DNA of 64,000 nucleotides from Alphaproteobacteria bacterium (GTDB lineage: Bacteria > Pseudomonadota > Alphaproteobacteria > DSM-16000 > Inquilinaceae), in NCBI GenBank assembly GCA_028281925.1, contig JANQIX010000052.1, forward strand, positions 1 through 64,000, in the 5' to 3' direction. The position numbers and the translations under genes were made by a program. The number at the start of each line of letters is the position of its first letter. Position 1 is the first letter of the stretch. Under the pieces are notes generated by a model, which was given only the letters and a program-made list of their open reading frames with translations, searched no databases and was not told the DNA's origin. Below, piece after piece: positions 16,448-26,255 of this stretch.

Positions 16448-19209
16448 TCGGCCGCGGCGGCAGCCACCTTCTCCACCCGCGCCGCGCAGAACTTGAATTC
16501 CGGGATCTTGCCGTAGGGGTCGAGCGCGGGGTTGGTCAACAGGTTAGCCGCCGCTTCGGCATAGGCAAACGGAATGAACACCATGCCCGGCGCGATGGCG
16601 CCGTCGGCGCGGGCCACAAGCTCGATGACGCCGCGGCGGGTGGCCACGCGGATGCGCTCGCCCGGCGCCACGCCCAGCTTGCGCATGTCCTGCGGTGCCA
16701 GGCTGGCCGTCGCCTCCGGCTCCAGCGCATCCAGTGCGGAGGCGCGCCGGGTGATGGCGCCGGTATGCCAGTGCTCCAGCTGCCGACCCGTGCTCAACAC
16801 CCACGGGTAGTCGGGATCAGGCTGCTCGGCCGGCGGGATGATGGCGGCCGGCACCAGCTTGCCGCGGCCAGTGGGCGTCGGGAAGCCCTCGCCGAACACG
16901 ATCTCTTCGCCTGGATGATCCGGCGCCGGGCAGGGATAGGTGACGCTGCTTTCCGCCATCAGCCGGTCCCAGGTGATGTTGGTCAGGCTGGGCATGGCTT
17001 GTGTCATCTCCGCGAATACATCGCGGGGATGCTGGTATCGCCAGTCGAGGCCGAGGCGGCGCGCGAGTTCCTGCGTGATCCACCAGTCCGGCTTCGCCTC
17101 GCCGGGCAACGCCAGCGCCTGGCGGCCCATCTGCACCTGGCGGTTGGTGTTGGTGACGGTGCCGTCTTTCTCCGGCCAGGCAGAGGCCGGCAGGATCACG
17201 TCGGCATAGGTGGCCGTCTCAGTCAGGAAGATGTCCTGCACCACCAGATGGTCCAGCCGCCGCAGACCCTCGCGCGCATGGGCGGCGTCGGGGTCGGACA
17301 TGGCCGGGTTCTCGCCCATGATGTACATGGCCTTGACCTGGCCGTCATAGGCCGCGTTGGCGATCTCCACGACGGTCAGGCCGGGGCTCGGGTCCAGGGT
17401 CGCCCCCCAGAGATCCTCCAGCATCCCGCGATAGGCGTCGTCGCTGGTGCCGTGATAGTCCGGGAAGACCATGGGGATCAGCCCGGCATCGGAGGCGCCC
17501 TGCACGTTGTTCTGCCCGCGCAGCGGATGCAGCCCGGTGCCGGGCCGGCCCACCTGGCCGCAGATCAGCGCCAGAGAGATCAGGCAGCGGGCATTGTCGG
17601 TGCCGTGGACATGCTGGCTGATGCCCATGCCCCAGAAGATCAGCGCGCCTTCCGCCCGCGCGTAAGACCGTGCCACATCGCGCACCACCGCCGGCGCGAT
17701 GCCGGTCACCGGCTCCGTCGCCTCCGGCGGGAAGGCCTTCACGTGGTCCGCCAAGCGCTCGAACCCGTCGGTCTGGGCGGCGACGTATTGGCGGTCGTAC
17801 AGCCCCTCCTCCACGATGACATGCATCATGGAATTCAGCAGCGCCACATCGGCGCCGGGCTTGAACTTCATCATGTGGGTGGCGTGGCGCGCCAGCACCT
17901 GGCCACGCGGATCCATGACGATCAGTTTGGCCCCGCGCTTGGCCGCCTGCTTGAAATAGGTGGCAGCGACCGGGTGGTTCTCCGCCGGGTTGGCGCCGAT
18001 GATGATGATCACATCGGCATCCTTCACCGCGGTGAACGGTGCCGTGACGGCGCCGGAGCCAATGCACTCCATCAATGCTGCGACGGACGAGGCGTGGCAG
18101 AGCCGCGTGCAGTGGTCGACATTGTTGGTCCCGAACCCGGTGCGCACCAGCTTCTGGAACAGATAGGCCTCTTCATTGGAGCATTTGGCGGAGCCGAAGC
18201 CGGCCAACGCCGAGGACCCGTGGGTATCGCGTGTGCGGCGAAGCCCCTCGGCCGCCACGTCCAGCGCCTCTTCCCAGCTCGCCTCGCGGAAATGGGTCAG
18301 CGGGTTCGCCGGGTCGATGCCGGCCTCCACCCCCTTGGCCGCACCAGGCAAGCGGATCAGCGGACGCGTCAACCGGTGCTTGTGCGTGACATAGTCGAAG
18401 CCGAACCGGCCCTTCACGCACAGCCGCTGTTCGTTCGCGGGGCCCGTGCGCCCGTCCACATAGGCGATGCGCTCGTCCTTCACATGATAGGTGATCTGGC
18501 AGCCGACACCGCAATAGGGGCACACGCTGTCGACGGTCCGGTCGGCTTCCCGCGCTCCACGGCCTTCGGCATCGACCAGATTTGCGGGCATCAGCGCGCC
18601 AGTGGGGCAGGCCTGCACACATTCACCGCAGGCCACACAGGTGCTGGCGCCCATGGGATCGTCGAAGTCGAACACGATCTTTGCGCCCGAGCCCCGATAG
18701 GCCATGCCGATCACGTCGTTGACCTGCACCTCGCGGCAGGCGCGCACGCAGAGTGTGCAGTTGATGCAGGCATCAAGGTTCACCGCCATGGCCGGGTGGC
18801 TGATATCCGCCACCGGCCGGTCGGCCGCCGGAAACCGGCTTGTGGTGACGCCAACATGGTCCGCCCATTGCCACAGCTTGGCATTCGCGTCGCGCGCCTG
18901 GTCGCGCGGCGGCTGGTCGGCGATCAACAGCTCCATCACCATCCGCCGCGACGCCTGGGCACGCTTGGACGCCGTGTTGACACGCATGCCTTCCGTCGGC
19001 TTGCGGATGCAGCTGGCGGCCAACACCCGCTCGCCCTCGATCTCCACCATGCAGGCGCGGCAATTGCCGTCGGCCCGGTATCCCGGCTCCGGTGCATAGC
19101 AGAGATGCGGGATCTCGATGCCGCGACGGTTGGCGACCTGCCAGATGGTCTTACCGGGCTCCGCCGTTACCTCGTGGCCGTCGAGTTGAAAGGTCACGCT
19201 GTCCGTCAT
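16444..19209 (-). CDS. fdsA: NAD-dependent formate dehydrogenase, catalytic alpha subunit
   Basis: 921 aa from the ATG at 19209 (MTDSVTFQLDG), five bases after the upstream stop; an earlier in-frame start would overlap. Domain order: a 2Fe-2S ferredoxin domain (CYAPEPGYRADGNCRAC), the His-Cys-rich region, two 4Fe-4S clusters (CINCTLCVRAC and CVACGECVQACP), the molybdopterin-domain 4Fe-4S cluster (CPYCGVGC), then the Mo/W-bis-PGD domains. The metal ligand is Cys371 in DHCTRLCHASS, not selenocysteine. The protein oxidises formate to CO2 and passes electrons to the beta subunit. The layout matches Methylobacterium Fdh1A/Rhodobacter FdsA. Whether the metal is Mo or W cannot be read from the sequence. 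Confidence 0.95.
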   Translation of the reverse strand: MTDSVTFQLDGHEVTAEPGKTIWQVANRRGIEIPHLCYAPEPGYRADGNCRACMVEIEGERVLAASCIRKPTEGMRVNTASKRAQASRRMVMELLIADQPPRDQARDANAKLWQWADHVGVTTSRFPAADRPVADISHPAMAVNLDACINCTLCVRACREVQVNDVIGMAYRGSGAKIVFDFDDPMGASTCVACGECVQACPTGALMPANLVDAEGRGAREADRTVDSVCPYCGVGCQITYHVKDERIAYVDGRTGPANEQRLCVKGRFGFDYVTHKHRLTRPLIRLPGAAKGVEAGIDPANPLTHFREASWEEALDVAAEGLRRTRDTHGSSALAGFGSAKCSNEEAYLFQKLVRTGFGTNNVDHCTRLCHASSVAALMECIGSGAVTAPFTAVKDADVIIIIGANPAENHPVAATYFKQAAKRGAKLIVMDPRGQVLARHATHMMKFKPGADVALLNSMMHVIVEEGLYDRQYVAAQTDGFERLADHVKAFPPEATEPVTGIAPAVVRDVARSYARAEGALIFWGMGISQHVHGTDNARCLISLALICGQVGRPGTGLHPLRGQNNVQGASDAGLIPMVFPDYHGTSDDAYRGMLEDLWGATLDPSPGLTVVEIANAAYDGQVKAMYIMGENPAMSDPDAAHAREGLRRLDHLVVQDIFLTETATYADVILPASAWPEKDGTVTNTNRQVQMGRQALALPGEAKPDWWITQELARRLGLDWRYQHPRDVFAEMTQAMPSLTNITWDRLMAESSVTYPCPAPDHPGEEIVFGEGFPTPTGRGKLVPAAIIPPAEQPDPDYPWVLSTGRQLEHWHTGAITRRASALDALEPEATASLAPQDMRKLGVAPGERIRVATRRGVIELVARADGAIAPGMVFIPFAYAEAAANLLTNPALDPYGKIPEFKFCAARVEKVAAAAAE

Positions 19210-19213
19210 CACT

Positions 19214-20941
19214 TTACTCCAAGCCCGCATCGGCGCGGAAATGGGTCAGCACGCAGTCGATCGGATTTGGGGCCGCCTGGCCAAGCCCGCAGATCGACGC
19301 GTCCCGCATCGCCGTCGTGAGTTCGTTCAACAGGCCCTCATCCCAGACGCGGGCTTCCATCAGCTTGACCGCCTTTTCCGTGCCCGCGCGGCAGGGCGTA
19401 CATTGCCCGCAGCTCTCATCTTCGAAGAAGCGCAGCAGGTTCAGCGCCACTGCGCGCATGTCGTCCCGGTCGGACAGGACGACGATGGCGCCGGAGCCGA
19501 CGAAGCAGCCATGCGGTTCCAGCGTGCCGAAGTCGAGCGGGATGTCGGCCTTCGATGCCGGCAGAATGCCGCCCGAGGCGCCGCCGGGCAGATAGCCCTT
19601 GAACTCATGCCCCTCGGCCATGCCGCCGCAGTACTCGTCCAACAGCTCCGCCATGGTGATGCCGGCCGGAGCCAGCTTCACGCCGGGGTCGCGCACCCGG
19701 CCGGACACGGAAAAGGCGCGGATGCCCTTGCGCCCGTTGCGGCCGTGGGCATCGAACCACTCTGTTCCCTTTTCCTCGATATCGCGGATCCACCAGACGG
19801 TCTCGACATTGTGGATCAGCGTCGGCCGTCCGAACAGGCCCACCTGGGCGGCATAGGGTGGGCGGTGGCGCGGCAGGCCGCGCTTGCCCTCGATGCTCTC
19901 CAGCATCGCGGACTCCTCGCCGCAGATATAGGCGCCGGCACCGCGGCGCAGATGGATGCCGCCCGGCGGCGCGAAGCCCGCCGCCTCGACCTTCGGCAGT
20001 TCCTCCAGCAATATCTCGCGTGCTGCGGGGTATTCGTCGCGGACATAAATGTAACAGGCCTCGGCCTCTACCTCCCACGCCGCAACCAGCATGCCTTCGA
20101 TCACCCGGTGCGGGTCGGTTTCGAAGGCATAGCGATCCTTGAACGTACCGGGCTCGCCCTCATCGGCGTTCAGGCAGAGATAGCGCGGCTTCGGTTCGGC
20201 GCGCACGAAGCCCCATTTGCGTGCCGTGGGAAAGCCGGCCCCACCCAACCCGCGCAGGCTGGACTTGGCGAGAACCGCCTCGATCCGGCCGCGCGATCCG
20301 GGCTCAGCCAGGCAGCTGCGCAATAGGGCATAGCCGCCATCCGCACAGTACGCCTCGAAATCGATATGGGGCGGCACGGTGGGGTGGAGGTCGCGGCGCT
20401 CGATGACATCGACGATCGCCGGCAGGCCGGCATGGTCCACATGGTGGTGCCCGACTTCCGCCACCGGCGCGGTGTCGCAACGCCCCATGCAGGGGGCGCG
20501 CACAACGCGGACCTGGCCGTCGTATTGGGCCTTCAACGCCGCCATCAAGGCCTCGGCCCCGGCGAGCTCGCAGGACAGGCTGTCGCAGACGCGGATCGTC
20601 AACTCCGGCGGCGGTGCCTCGCCCTCCCGCAGCACATCGAAATGGGCATAGAAGGTGGCGACCTCATAGACCTCGGCCATGGGCAGGCGCATCTCCTGCG
20701 CCAGCGCCGCCATATGGGCCGCACCCAGATGGCCGAACCGGTCTTGCACCAGATGCAGGTACTCGATCAGCAGGTCGCGCTGCCGCGGGCGGTCGCCCAG
20801 CAGGTCGCAGACCTCGTCCAGCGCCGCCGGGTCCACCTGCCGGCCCTTCGGAACGGCTCGCGCCCGCCCCTTGCGCCCGATCGGCTTGCCCGCGACGGGC
20901 GCCGTCTCGTCGGCACGGCCGGCTTCATCGCCGTACGCCAT
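19214..20941 (-). CDS. fdsB: Formate dehydrogenase beta subunit, NuoE-NuoF fusion
   Basis: 575 aa. Residues about 45-190 are a NuoE/thioredoxin-like 2Fe-2S domain (CDSLSCELAG and APCMGRCDTAPV give the four Cys). From about 200 comes a NuoF-like part with the FMN/NADH site (GLRGLGGAGFPTARKW, NADEGEPGTFKDR, GAYICGEESAML) and a C-terminal 4Fe-4S cluster (ESCGQCTPCRAGTEK). In Rhodobacter these are two genes, fdsG and fdsB; the fused form corresponds to Fdh1B of Methylobacterium. It transfers electrons to NAD+. First gene of the operon; a 272-base spacer separates it from the divergent ald. No separate fdsD is visible. Confidence 0.93.
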   Translation of the reverse strand: MAYGDEAGRADETAPVAGKPIGRKGRARAVPKGRQVDPAALDEVCDLLGDRPRQRDLLIEYLHLVQDRFGHLGAAHMAALAQEMRLPMAEVYEVATFYAHFDVLREGEAPPPELTIRVCDSLSCELAGAEALMAALKAQYDGQVRVVRAPCMGRCDTAPVAEVGHHHVDHAGLPAIVDVIERRDLHPTVPPHIDFEAYCADGGYALLRSCLAEPGSRGRIEAVLAKSSLRGLGGAGFPTARKWGFVRAEPKPRYLCLNADEGEPGTFKDRYAFETDPHRVIEGMLVAAWEVEAEACYIYVRDEYPAAREILLEELPKVEAAGFAPPGGIHLRRGAGAYICGEESAMLESIEGKRGLPRHRPPYAAQVGLFGRPTLIHNVETVWWIRDIEEKGTEWFDAHGRNGRKGIRAFSVSGRVRDPGVKLAPAGITMAELLDEYCGGMAEGHEFKGYLPGGASGGILPASKADIPLDFGTLEPHGCFVGSGAIVVLSDRDDMRAVALNLLRFFEDESCGQCTPCRAGTEKAVKLMEARVWDEGLLNELTTAMRDASICGLGQAAPNPIDCVLTHFRADAGLE

Positions 20942-21213
20942 TGTCCCTCCCCTGCCTCAGGCGGCACGCACAGCCCGCCCCCTCGAAGGCCGCAACCCTG
21001 GCATGGCGGCGCCCATGCCCGGTTGCCGGAATGCGACCATAGCAGACCCAAAACGGTCATGGATCAAGGCGGTCGTGGTTCCTTCGATCCGAACGACGAA
21101 ACTTTCCGACCCAAGGACGACGGATTTCGCAGTCACTTTTTGCGTGAGCCGTGCCACCTTGTGCACCCTAGGGATGGAAATGCCACCAACGAAGGGCACA
21201 GGGAGCGACGGCA

Positions 21214-22338
21214 ATGCGTGTCGGTGTACCAACGGAAATCAAGAACCATGAAAACCGCGTCGGCCTCGTGCCGGCCGGTGTGCGGGAGCTGGTGGCCCAT
21301 GGCCACGAGGTTGTCGTGCAGGCCGGAGCGGGCGCCGGCATCCGGATAGGCGACGACGTCTATACCGCGGCCGGCGCCAAGATCCTGCCGGACGCCGCGG
21401 CAGTGTTCGAAACGGCCGATCTGATCGTCAAAGTGAAAGAGCCCCAGCCCCAGGAATGCGCCATGCTGCGCGAGGGCCAGGTGCTGTTCACCTATCTGCA
21501 TCTGGCTGCCGACAAGGTGCAGGCCGACGGCCTGATCAATTCCGGTGCCGTCGCCATCGCCTACGAGACCGTGACGGACGCGCACGGTCATCTGCCGCTG
21601 TTGGCCCCGATGTCGGAGGTGGCGGGCCGCATGTCCGTGCAGGTCGGCGCCCATTGCCTGGAGGAAGCGGCGGGCGGCTCCGGCGTACTGCTGGGCGGCG
21701 TGCCCGGCGTGCCGGCGGCCAAGGTGGTGATCATCGGCGCCGGCGTTTCCGGATCGAACGCGCTGGACATGGCCGTGGGCCTGGGCGCCGATGTGGCCGT
21801 GATCGAGCGGGATTTGGACCGGCTGCGCCAGCTCGACGTTCAGTACGGCGGACGCATCCGCAACGTGTTCTCCACGCGGGAGTCCATCGAGCAGTTCGTC
21901 GTCGATGCCGACCTGGTGATCGGCACGGTGCTGATCCCCGGGGCCGCGGCGCCCAAGCTGGTGACCCATGAGATGGTCAAGGCGATGCGGCCGGGTTCGG
22001 CGATCGTCGACGTGGCCGTGGACCAGGGCGGCTGTACGGAGACCACACGCCCGACCACCCATGCCGACCCCACATACACGGTGGATGGCATCGTCCATTA
22101 CTGCGTCACCAACATGCCGGGCGGGGTCGCCCGCACCTCCACCTTCGCGCTGACCAACGCCACGCTGGGCAACGTGTTGACCCTGGCAGACAAGGGGTGG
22201 CCGCGCGCATTGGCGGAAGACCCGCACCTGCTGCACGGCCTGAACGTCTGCCGCGGCGAGATCACGCATGACGCAGTCGCCCGCGACCTGGGCCTGCGCT
22301 ACCGCCCGCCGGAAAGCTGCCTGACAGCGACCGCCTGA
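21214..22338 (+). CDS. ald: Alanine dehydrogenase
   Basis: 374 aa, the normal length. The N-terminus [18 protein letters not shown] and the catalytic regions ([27 protein letters not shown]) are diagnostic; the NAD-binding glycine motif is [17 protein letters not shown]. It interconverts L-alanine and pyruvate plus ammonia. GGGAGCGACGGCA precedes the ATG. The next gene is an omega-aminotransferase likely to use pyruvate as acceptor, so Ald may regenerate pyruvate from the alanine formed. Confidence 0.95.
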   Translation: MRVGVPTEIKNHENRVGLVPAGVRELVAHGHEVVVQAGAGAGIRIGDDVYTAAGAKILPDAAAVFETADLIVKVKEPQPQECAMLREGQVLFTYLHLAADKVQADGLINSGAVAIAYETVTDAHGHLPLLAPMSEVAGRMSVQVGAHCLEEAAGGSGVLLGGVPGVPAAKVVIIGAGVSGSNALDMAVGLGADVAVIERDLDRLRQLDVQYGGRIRNVFSTRESIEQFVVDADLVIGTVLIPGAAAPKLVTHEMVKAMRPGSAIVDVAVDQGGCTETTRPTTHADPTYTVDGIVHYCVTNMPGGVARTSTFALTNATLGNVLTLADKGWPRALAEDPHLLHGLNVCRGEITHDAVARDLGLRYRPPESCLTATA

Positions 22339-22445
22339 GCCAGGGCTGCGCGCCGACGCCCGGTGGACAGAGGGGCGCCAACGGTGCTCATATGCCGCCG
22401 CCGATCCCTCGGGCGGATCGGCGGCGGTTCGTGCAAGAGTGGGGG

Positions 22446-23840
22446 ATGACGCAGGTGCTGTTACGCAATGTCGAGGATCTCGAGGCGCTCGACCGGGCGC
22501 ATGTCTTCCACCCGTCCACGCATCTCCGGGGCCACGCCCATGGGGAGACGCCGTGCCGGATCGTTGAGGGCGGCGAAGGGGTCCACATCGTCGACCGTGA
22601 GGGCAAGCGGTACCTGGACGCGTTCGCCGGCCTCTACTGCGTGAATGTCGGCTATGGCCGCCGCGAGATCGCCGATGCCGTGTTTCGCCAGATGCAGGAA
22701 CTGGCGTACTACCACGCCTATGTCGGCCACAGCTCCGAACCGCTGATCCGGCTGTCGGAACGCATCGTCTCAAAGGCGCCTGAGGGGATGTGCCGGGTCT
22801 ATTACGGCCTCTCCGGCTCCGACGCCAACGAGACTCAGATCAAGTTGGTCTGGTACTACAACAACATCCTGGGCCGGCCGCAGAAGAAGAAGATCATCTC
22901 GCGCGAGCGCGGCTATCACGGCTCAGGCGTGATGACCGGCAGCCTGACCGGCCTGCCAGTGTTCCACAACGCCTTCGACCTGCCGCGCGAGCCGATCCGC
23001 CACACTGTCTGCCCGCACTATTGGAAACACGCCCGTCCGGGTGAGAGCGAAGAGGAATACGCGCGCCGCTGTGCCGAAGCGCTGGACATGCTGATCCAGG
23101 ACGAAGGGCCGGACACGGTCGCCGCCTTCATCGGCGAGCCGGCGATGGGCACCGGCGGCCTGATCCCGCCGCCTGCCGGCTATTGGGCGGAGATCCAGGC
23201 CGTGCTGGCCAAATACGACATCCTGTTGATCGCCGACGAGGTGGTGACGGGCTTCGGCCGCATGGGCGCCTGGTTCGGGTCCCAGCACTACGACATCCAG
23301 CCCGACCTGATGACCGTCGCCAAAGGCCTGACCAGCGCCTATCTGCCGCTCTCCGGCGTGATCGTGAACGAGAAGATCTGGAAGGTGCTGGAACAGGGGT
23401 CGCTGGATGTGGGCCCGATCGGCCACGGCTGGACCTATTCGGCCCATCCGACCTGTGCCGCCGCGGCGCTCGCCAATCTCGACATCGTCGAGCGCGAGGA
23501 CCTGCCGGGCAATGTGCGCGAGGTTGGCCCCTACTTCCTGCGGGAGTTGCGCGATGCCGTGGGCGAGCATCCCATGGTTGGTGAGGTGCGTGGCGACGGG
23601 ATGATCGCGGCCGTGGAGTTCGTGGAGGACAAGGCCACCAAGCGTCCCTTCGATCCCGCCAAGAAGGTGGGGCCGACCGTGGCGGCCGCCTGTCTGGAGC
23701 GCGGCTTGATCGCCCGCGGCATGCCGCACGGCGATATCCTGGGCTTCGCGCCGCCGCTTGTGCTGACGCGCGACGAAGCCGACGAAGTGGTGCGGATCAC
23801 CAAGGACGCCGTCGAAGCAGTCGCCAAGACCCTGGCCTGA
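22446..23840 (+). CDS. Class III omega-aminotransferase
   Basis: 464 aa from the ATG at 22446, preceded by GGGGG; the upstream in-frame part (from 22392) is arginine/proline rich and unlikely to be translated. PLP-dependent: GLSGSDANETQIKLVWYYN binds the cofactor phosphate, LLIADEVVTGFGRMG holds the PLP-contacting Asp, and MTVAKGLTSAYLPLSG holds the Schiff-base Lys. The closest style is the pyruvate-linked omega-amino acid/diamine transaminases (SpuC-like, beta-alanine or taurine types). The neighbouring ald supports pyruvate as acceptor. The amino donor cannot be told from the sequence. Confidence 0.85.
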   Translation: MTQVLLRNVEDLEALDRAHVFHPSTHLRGHAHGETPCRIVEGGEGVHIVDREGKRYLDAFAGLYCVNVGYGRREIADAVFRQMQELAYYHAYVGHSSEPLIRLSERIVSKAPEGMCRVYYGLSGSDANETQIKLVWYYNNILGRPQKKKIISRERGYHGSGVMTGSLTGLPVFHNAFDLPREPIRHTVCPHYWKHARPGESEEEYARRCAEALDMLIQDEGPDTVAAFIGEPAMGTGGLIPPPAGYWAEIQAVLAKYDILLIADEVVTGFGRMGAWFGSQHYDIQPDLMTVAKGLTSAYLPLSGVIVNEKIWKVLEQGSLDVGPIGHGWTYSAHPTCAAAALANLDIVEREDLPGNVREVGPYFLRELRDAVGEHPMVGEVRGDGMIAAVEFVEDKATKRPFDPAKKVGPTVAAACLERGLIARGMPHGDILGFAPPLVLTRDEADEVVRITKDAVEAVAKTLA

Positions 23841-23891
23841 CCGGACTGAGCCGCGGGCGCCGGCCACGCTTGGCCGCGCCCTGTCCCCGTG

Positions 23892-23913
23892 CTATGTACC
23901 AAATGGTTACTAG
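23892..23913. promoter_or_regulatory. Candidate operator: CTA-N3-ACCA-N2-TGGT-N3-TAG
   Basis: An imperfect 22-base dyad with symmetric CTA/TAG ends and ACCA/TGGT inner halves, 52 bases after the aminotransferase stop and about 300 bases before eda. The regulator is unknown. Confidence 0.35.
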
Positions 23914-24030
23914 CGCGCTGCGTCCACCCTGTTCGCGGGCTCGCGATCTGAAGAGATCAGATCCGACAGGCGCCAATTGGTGACTGGGGCTTGCGAACGA
24001 AGGCTCGGATGAGCGCTGTTCGGGGTGGCG

Positions 24031-24145
24031 GGAGATGCTCGCATACGCGGGCATGACGATCTTGGGTCTTGGTCTCTTGTTGTACATCAAGGAAACCGTC
24101 GTCCTCGCGCAGGCGAGGACCTCTCTGGCACGGGGAACCGGACGG
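24031..24145. repeat. Two-hairpin dispersed repeat, copy 2
   Basis: Hairpin ATGCTCGC-ATAC-GCGGGCAT (24035-24054, one T-G pair) and hairpin GTCCTCGC-GCAG-GCGAGGAC (24101-24120), with the same 66-base offset as copy 1 at 11083. The sequence between and after them is also conserved (for example CTGGCACGGGG). Confidence 0.75.
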
Positions 24146-24213
24146 TCCGTTGGCGCCTATGGCGTCGGCTCGCGCAGCGCCGGGACATGCATCCAATGCC
24201 CATGGGGGACTCG

Positions 24214-25176
24214 ATGAACGAGGTTCTCAAGACCATCGGCGATCTCGGCATCGTGCCGGTCGTCGCCATCAATGACGCAGCCCACGCCGTGCCGCTGGCT
24301 CGAGCGCTCTCGGCCGGCGGCCTGCCGGTGGCGGAAATCACCTTCCGCACCGCCGCGGCGGAAGAGGCGATCCGGGCGATCGCGAACGAAGTGCCCGAGG
24401 TGCTGGTCGGCGCCGGCACCGTGTTGACGCCGGAGCAGGCGGACAAGGCCGTGGCGGCGGGTGCCAGGTACATCGTGTCGCCGGGGACCAACCCCGCCGT
24501 CGTCAAGCGCTGCCAGGATCACGGCGTGCCGATCACGCCGGGCGTGGCCACGCCGAGCGATATCGAGGTGGCACTGGGCCTCGGCCTCTCGGTGGTCAAG
24601 TTCTTCCCCGCTGAGGCCGTGGGCGGCCTGAAGGCGCTGAAGGCCATGGCAGCACCCTATGGCATGCTGCGCTTCATCCCGACCGGCGGCATCGACGCCG
24701 GCAATATCAACGACTATCTGGCCTTCCCCAAGGTGCACGCCTGCGGCGGCAGCTGGATGGTGAAGACCGACATGATCGCGGCCGGCCAGTTCGACCGGAT
24801 CGAGACGCTGGTGCGCGAGGCCGTGGGCACCATGCTGGGCTTCTCGCTCGCCCATGTGGGCATCAACGCCGATGGTGCGGACGCCTCGCTGGCGCTCACC
24901 CGGTCGATCGCCGGGCTGTTCGACCTGGGCGTGAAGGAAGGCAACAGCTCCAACTTCGCCGGCAGCCTTGTAGAGGTGCTGAAGGCACCGGGCCTGGGCA
25001 CGCACGGTCACATCGCCATCCACACCAACAGCGTCGCCCGTGCCATCGCCTATCTGAGGCGCAAGGGTATCGGCGTCGACATGGCCACGGCCAAAGGGCT
25101 GGAGGGTGGGCCGCCCAAGGCCGTCTATCTGGAAGGCGAGTTCGGGGGCTTCGCCTTTCACCTGTTGCAGAAATAG
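24214..25176 (+). CDS. eda: KDPG/KHG aldolase fused to a C-terminal VOC-like domain
   Basis: 320 aa from the ATG at 24214 ([12 protein letters not shown]); an alternative ATG is at 24187. Residues 1-205 are a KDPG aldolase: Glu41 in [14 protein letters not shown], catalytic Lys129 in [12 protein letters not shown] and the phosphate loop FIPTGGID. Typical stand-alone Eda is about 210 aa; here about 110 residues follow (from [20 protein letters not shown] to [12 protein letters not shown]), with [11 protein letters not shown] and [10 protein letters not shown], reminiscent of a vicinal-oxygen-chelate/glyoxalase half-domain. It cleaves 2-keto-3-deoxy-6-phosphogluconate to pyruvate and glyceraldehyde 3-phosphate. 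It precedes KDG kinase by 37 bases, which fits the pathway. Confidence 0.9.
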   Translation: MNEVLKTIGDLGIVPVVAINDAAHAVPLARALSAGGLPVAEITFRTAAAEEAIRAIANEVPEVLVGAGTVLTPEQADKAVAAGARYIVSPGTNPAVVKRCQDHGVPITPGVATPSDIEVALGLGLSVVKFFPAEAVGGLKALKAMAAPYGMLRFIPTGGIDAGNINDYLAFPKVHACGGSWMVKTDMIAAGQFDRIETLVREAVGTMLGFSLAHVGINADGADASLALTRSIAGLFDLGVKEGNSSNFAGSLVEVLKAPGLGTHGHIAIHTNSVARAIAYLRRKGIGVDMATAKGLEGGPPKAVYLEGEFGGFAFHLLQK

Positions 25177-25213
25177 CCCGGCCCAAGCGGCAAGCGCGAA
25201 GGAGGGAGGCGAC

Positions 25214-26245
25214 ATGTCAGATACAATCGTGACCTTCGGCGAGATCATGCTGCGCTTCAAGACGCCGGCCTTCGAGCGCTTCATGCAGTCGCCCCTGTTC
25301 GAAGCCACCTTCGGCGGCGGCGAGGGCAATGTGGCCGTGTCGCTGGCCAATTATGGGCTGGAGGCCCGCTTCGTCACGGTGCTTCCGGACAACGAGCTGG
25401 GCGCGGCTTGCGTGGGCGAGCTGCGCCGGCACGGCGTCGACACCACGTCGGCCGTGCTCAAACCCGGCCGCATGGGCCTCTATTTCCTGGAGACAGGCGC
25501 CAACCAGCGGCCGTCGAAGGTGCTGTACGACCGCGCCGGGTCCGCCATGGCCGAAGCCGGTCCCGGCGACATCGACTGGGACAAGGCGTTTGCCGGCGGA
25601 CGATGGTTCCACATCAGCGGCATCACGCCGGCGCTCTCCGCCTCCGCTGCCGAGCTGTCGATGGAGTCGGTCAAACGGGCCAAGGCCAAAGGCCTGACCG
25701 TGTCCTGCGACTTCAACTATCGCGGCAAGCTGTGGAAGTACGGCAAGACTGCCATCGAGGTGATGACGGAGCTTGTGAAATACGTCGATGTCGGCATCGC
25801 CAACGAAGAGGACTGTCAGAAGTCCCTCGGCGTCGAAGTGCCTGTCGATGTGACGTCGGGGGAGCTGGACACGGAGCACTATGCTGCGCTGACGGCCAAG
25901 ATGATGGAGGTGTTTCCGAACCTCAGCACGATGGCGATCACGCTGCGCGAAAGCCGCAGTGCCGACAACAACGGCTGGTCGGCCTGCCTGCGCGATGCCG
26001 GCGGCTTCCGCCTGTCACGCAAGTACGAGATCACCGACATCGTCGACCGCGTCGGCGGCGGCGACAGCTTTGCCGGCGGCCTGATCTACGGCATGCTGAC
26101 CTATCAGGATCGGCAGGATGCGCTGGAGTTCGCCGTGGCGGCCAGTGCCCTGAAGCACACCATCTCCGGCGACCTGAACCGCGTCACGGTGGCGGAGGTC
26201 GAAAAGCTGAAGGGCGGCGACGCCTCGGGCCGGGTGCAGCGATAG
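25214..26245 (+). CDS. kdgK: 2-keto-3-deoxygluconate kinase (PfkB family)
   Basis: 343 aa from the ATG at 25214, with GGAGGGAGG upstream. PfkB/ribokinase signatures: [16 protein letters not shown] near the N-terminus and the ATP/anion-hole motif [16 protein letters not shown] with the catalytic Asp. It phosphorylates KDG to KDPG, the substrate of the preceding aldolase. The long insert around residues 195-220 ([20 protein letters not shown], partly) is common in this subgroup. Other sugar kinases share the fold, but the eda neighbour makes KDG the best guess. Confidence 0.9.
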   Translation: MSDTIVTFGEIMLRFKTPAFERFMQSPLFEATFGGGEGNVAVSLANYGLEARFVTVLPDNELGAACVGELRRHGVDTTSAVLKPGRMGLYFLETGANQRPSKVLYDRAGSAMAEAGPGDIDWDKAFAGGRWFHISGITPALSASAAELSMESVKRAKAKGLTVSCDFNYRGKLWKYGKTAIEVMTELVKYVDVGIANEEDCQKSLGVEVPVDVTSGELDTEHYAALTAKMMEVFPNLSTMAITLRESRSADNNGWSACLRDAGGFRLSRKYEITDIVDRVGGGDSFAGGLIYGMLTYQDRQDALEFAVAASALKHTISGDLNRVTVAEVEKLKGGDASGRVQR

Positions 26246-26255
26246 GACAGAACCC

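Larger units (their letters stand above)
23841..24213. other. 373-base intergenic region
   Basis: No gene seen. It holds a dyad at 23892-23913, the second copy of the two-hairpin repeat (24031-24145), and about 70 bases before eda that include a GGGGGA ribosome-binding site. Confidence 0.6.

Noticed and set aside
14075..19320. Long plus-strand frames opposite moeA, fdhD and fdsA
   Set aside because: Each overlaps a gene with clear catalytic motifs on the other strand; the translations are Arg/His/Gln-rich as expected for GC-rich antisense frames.
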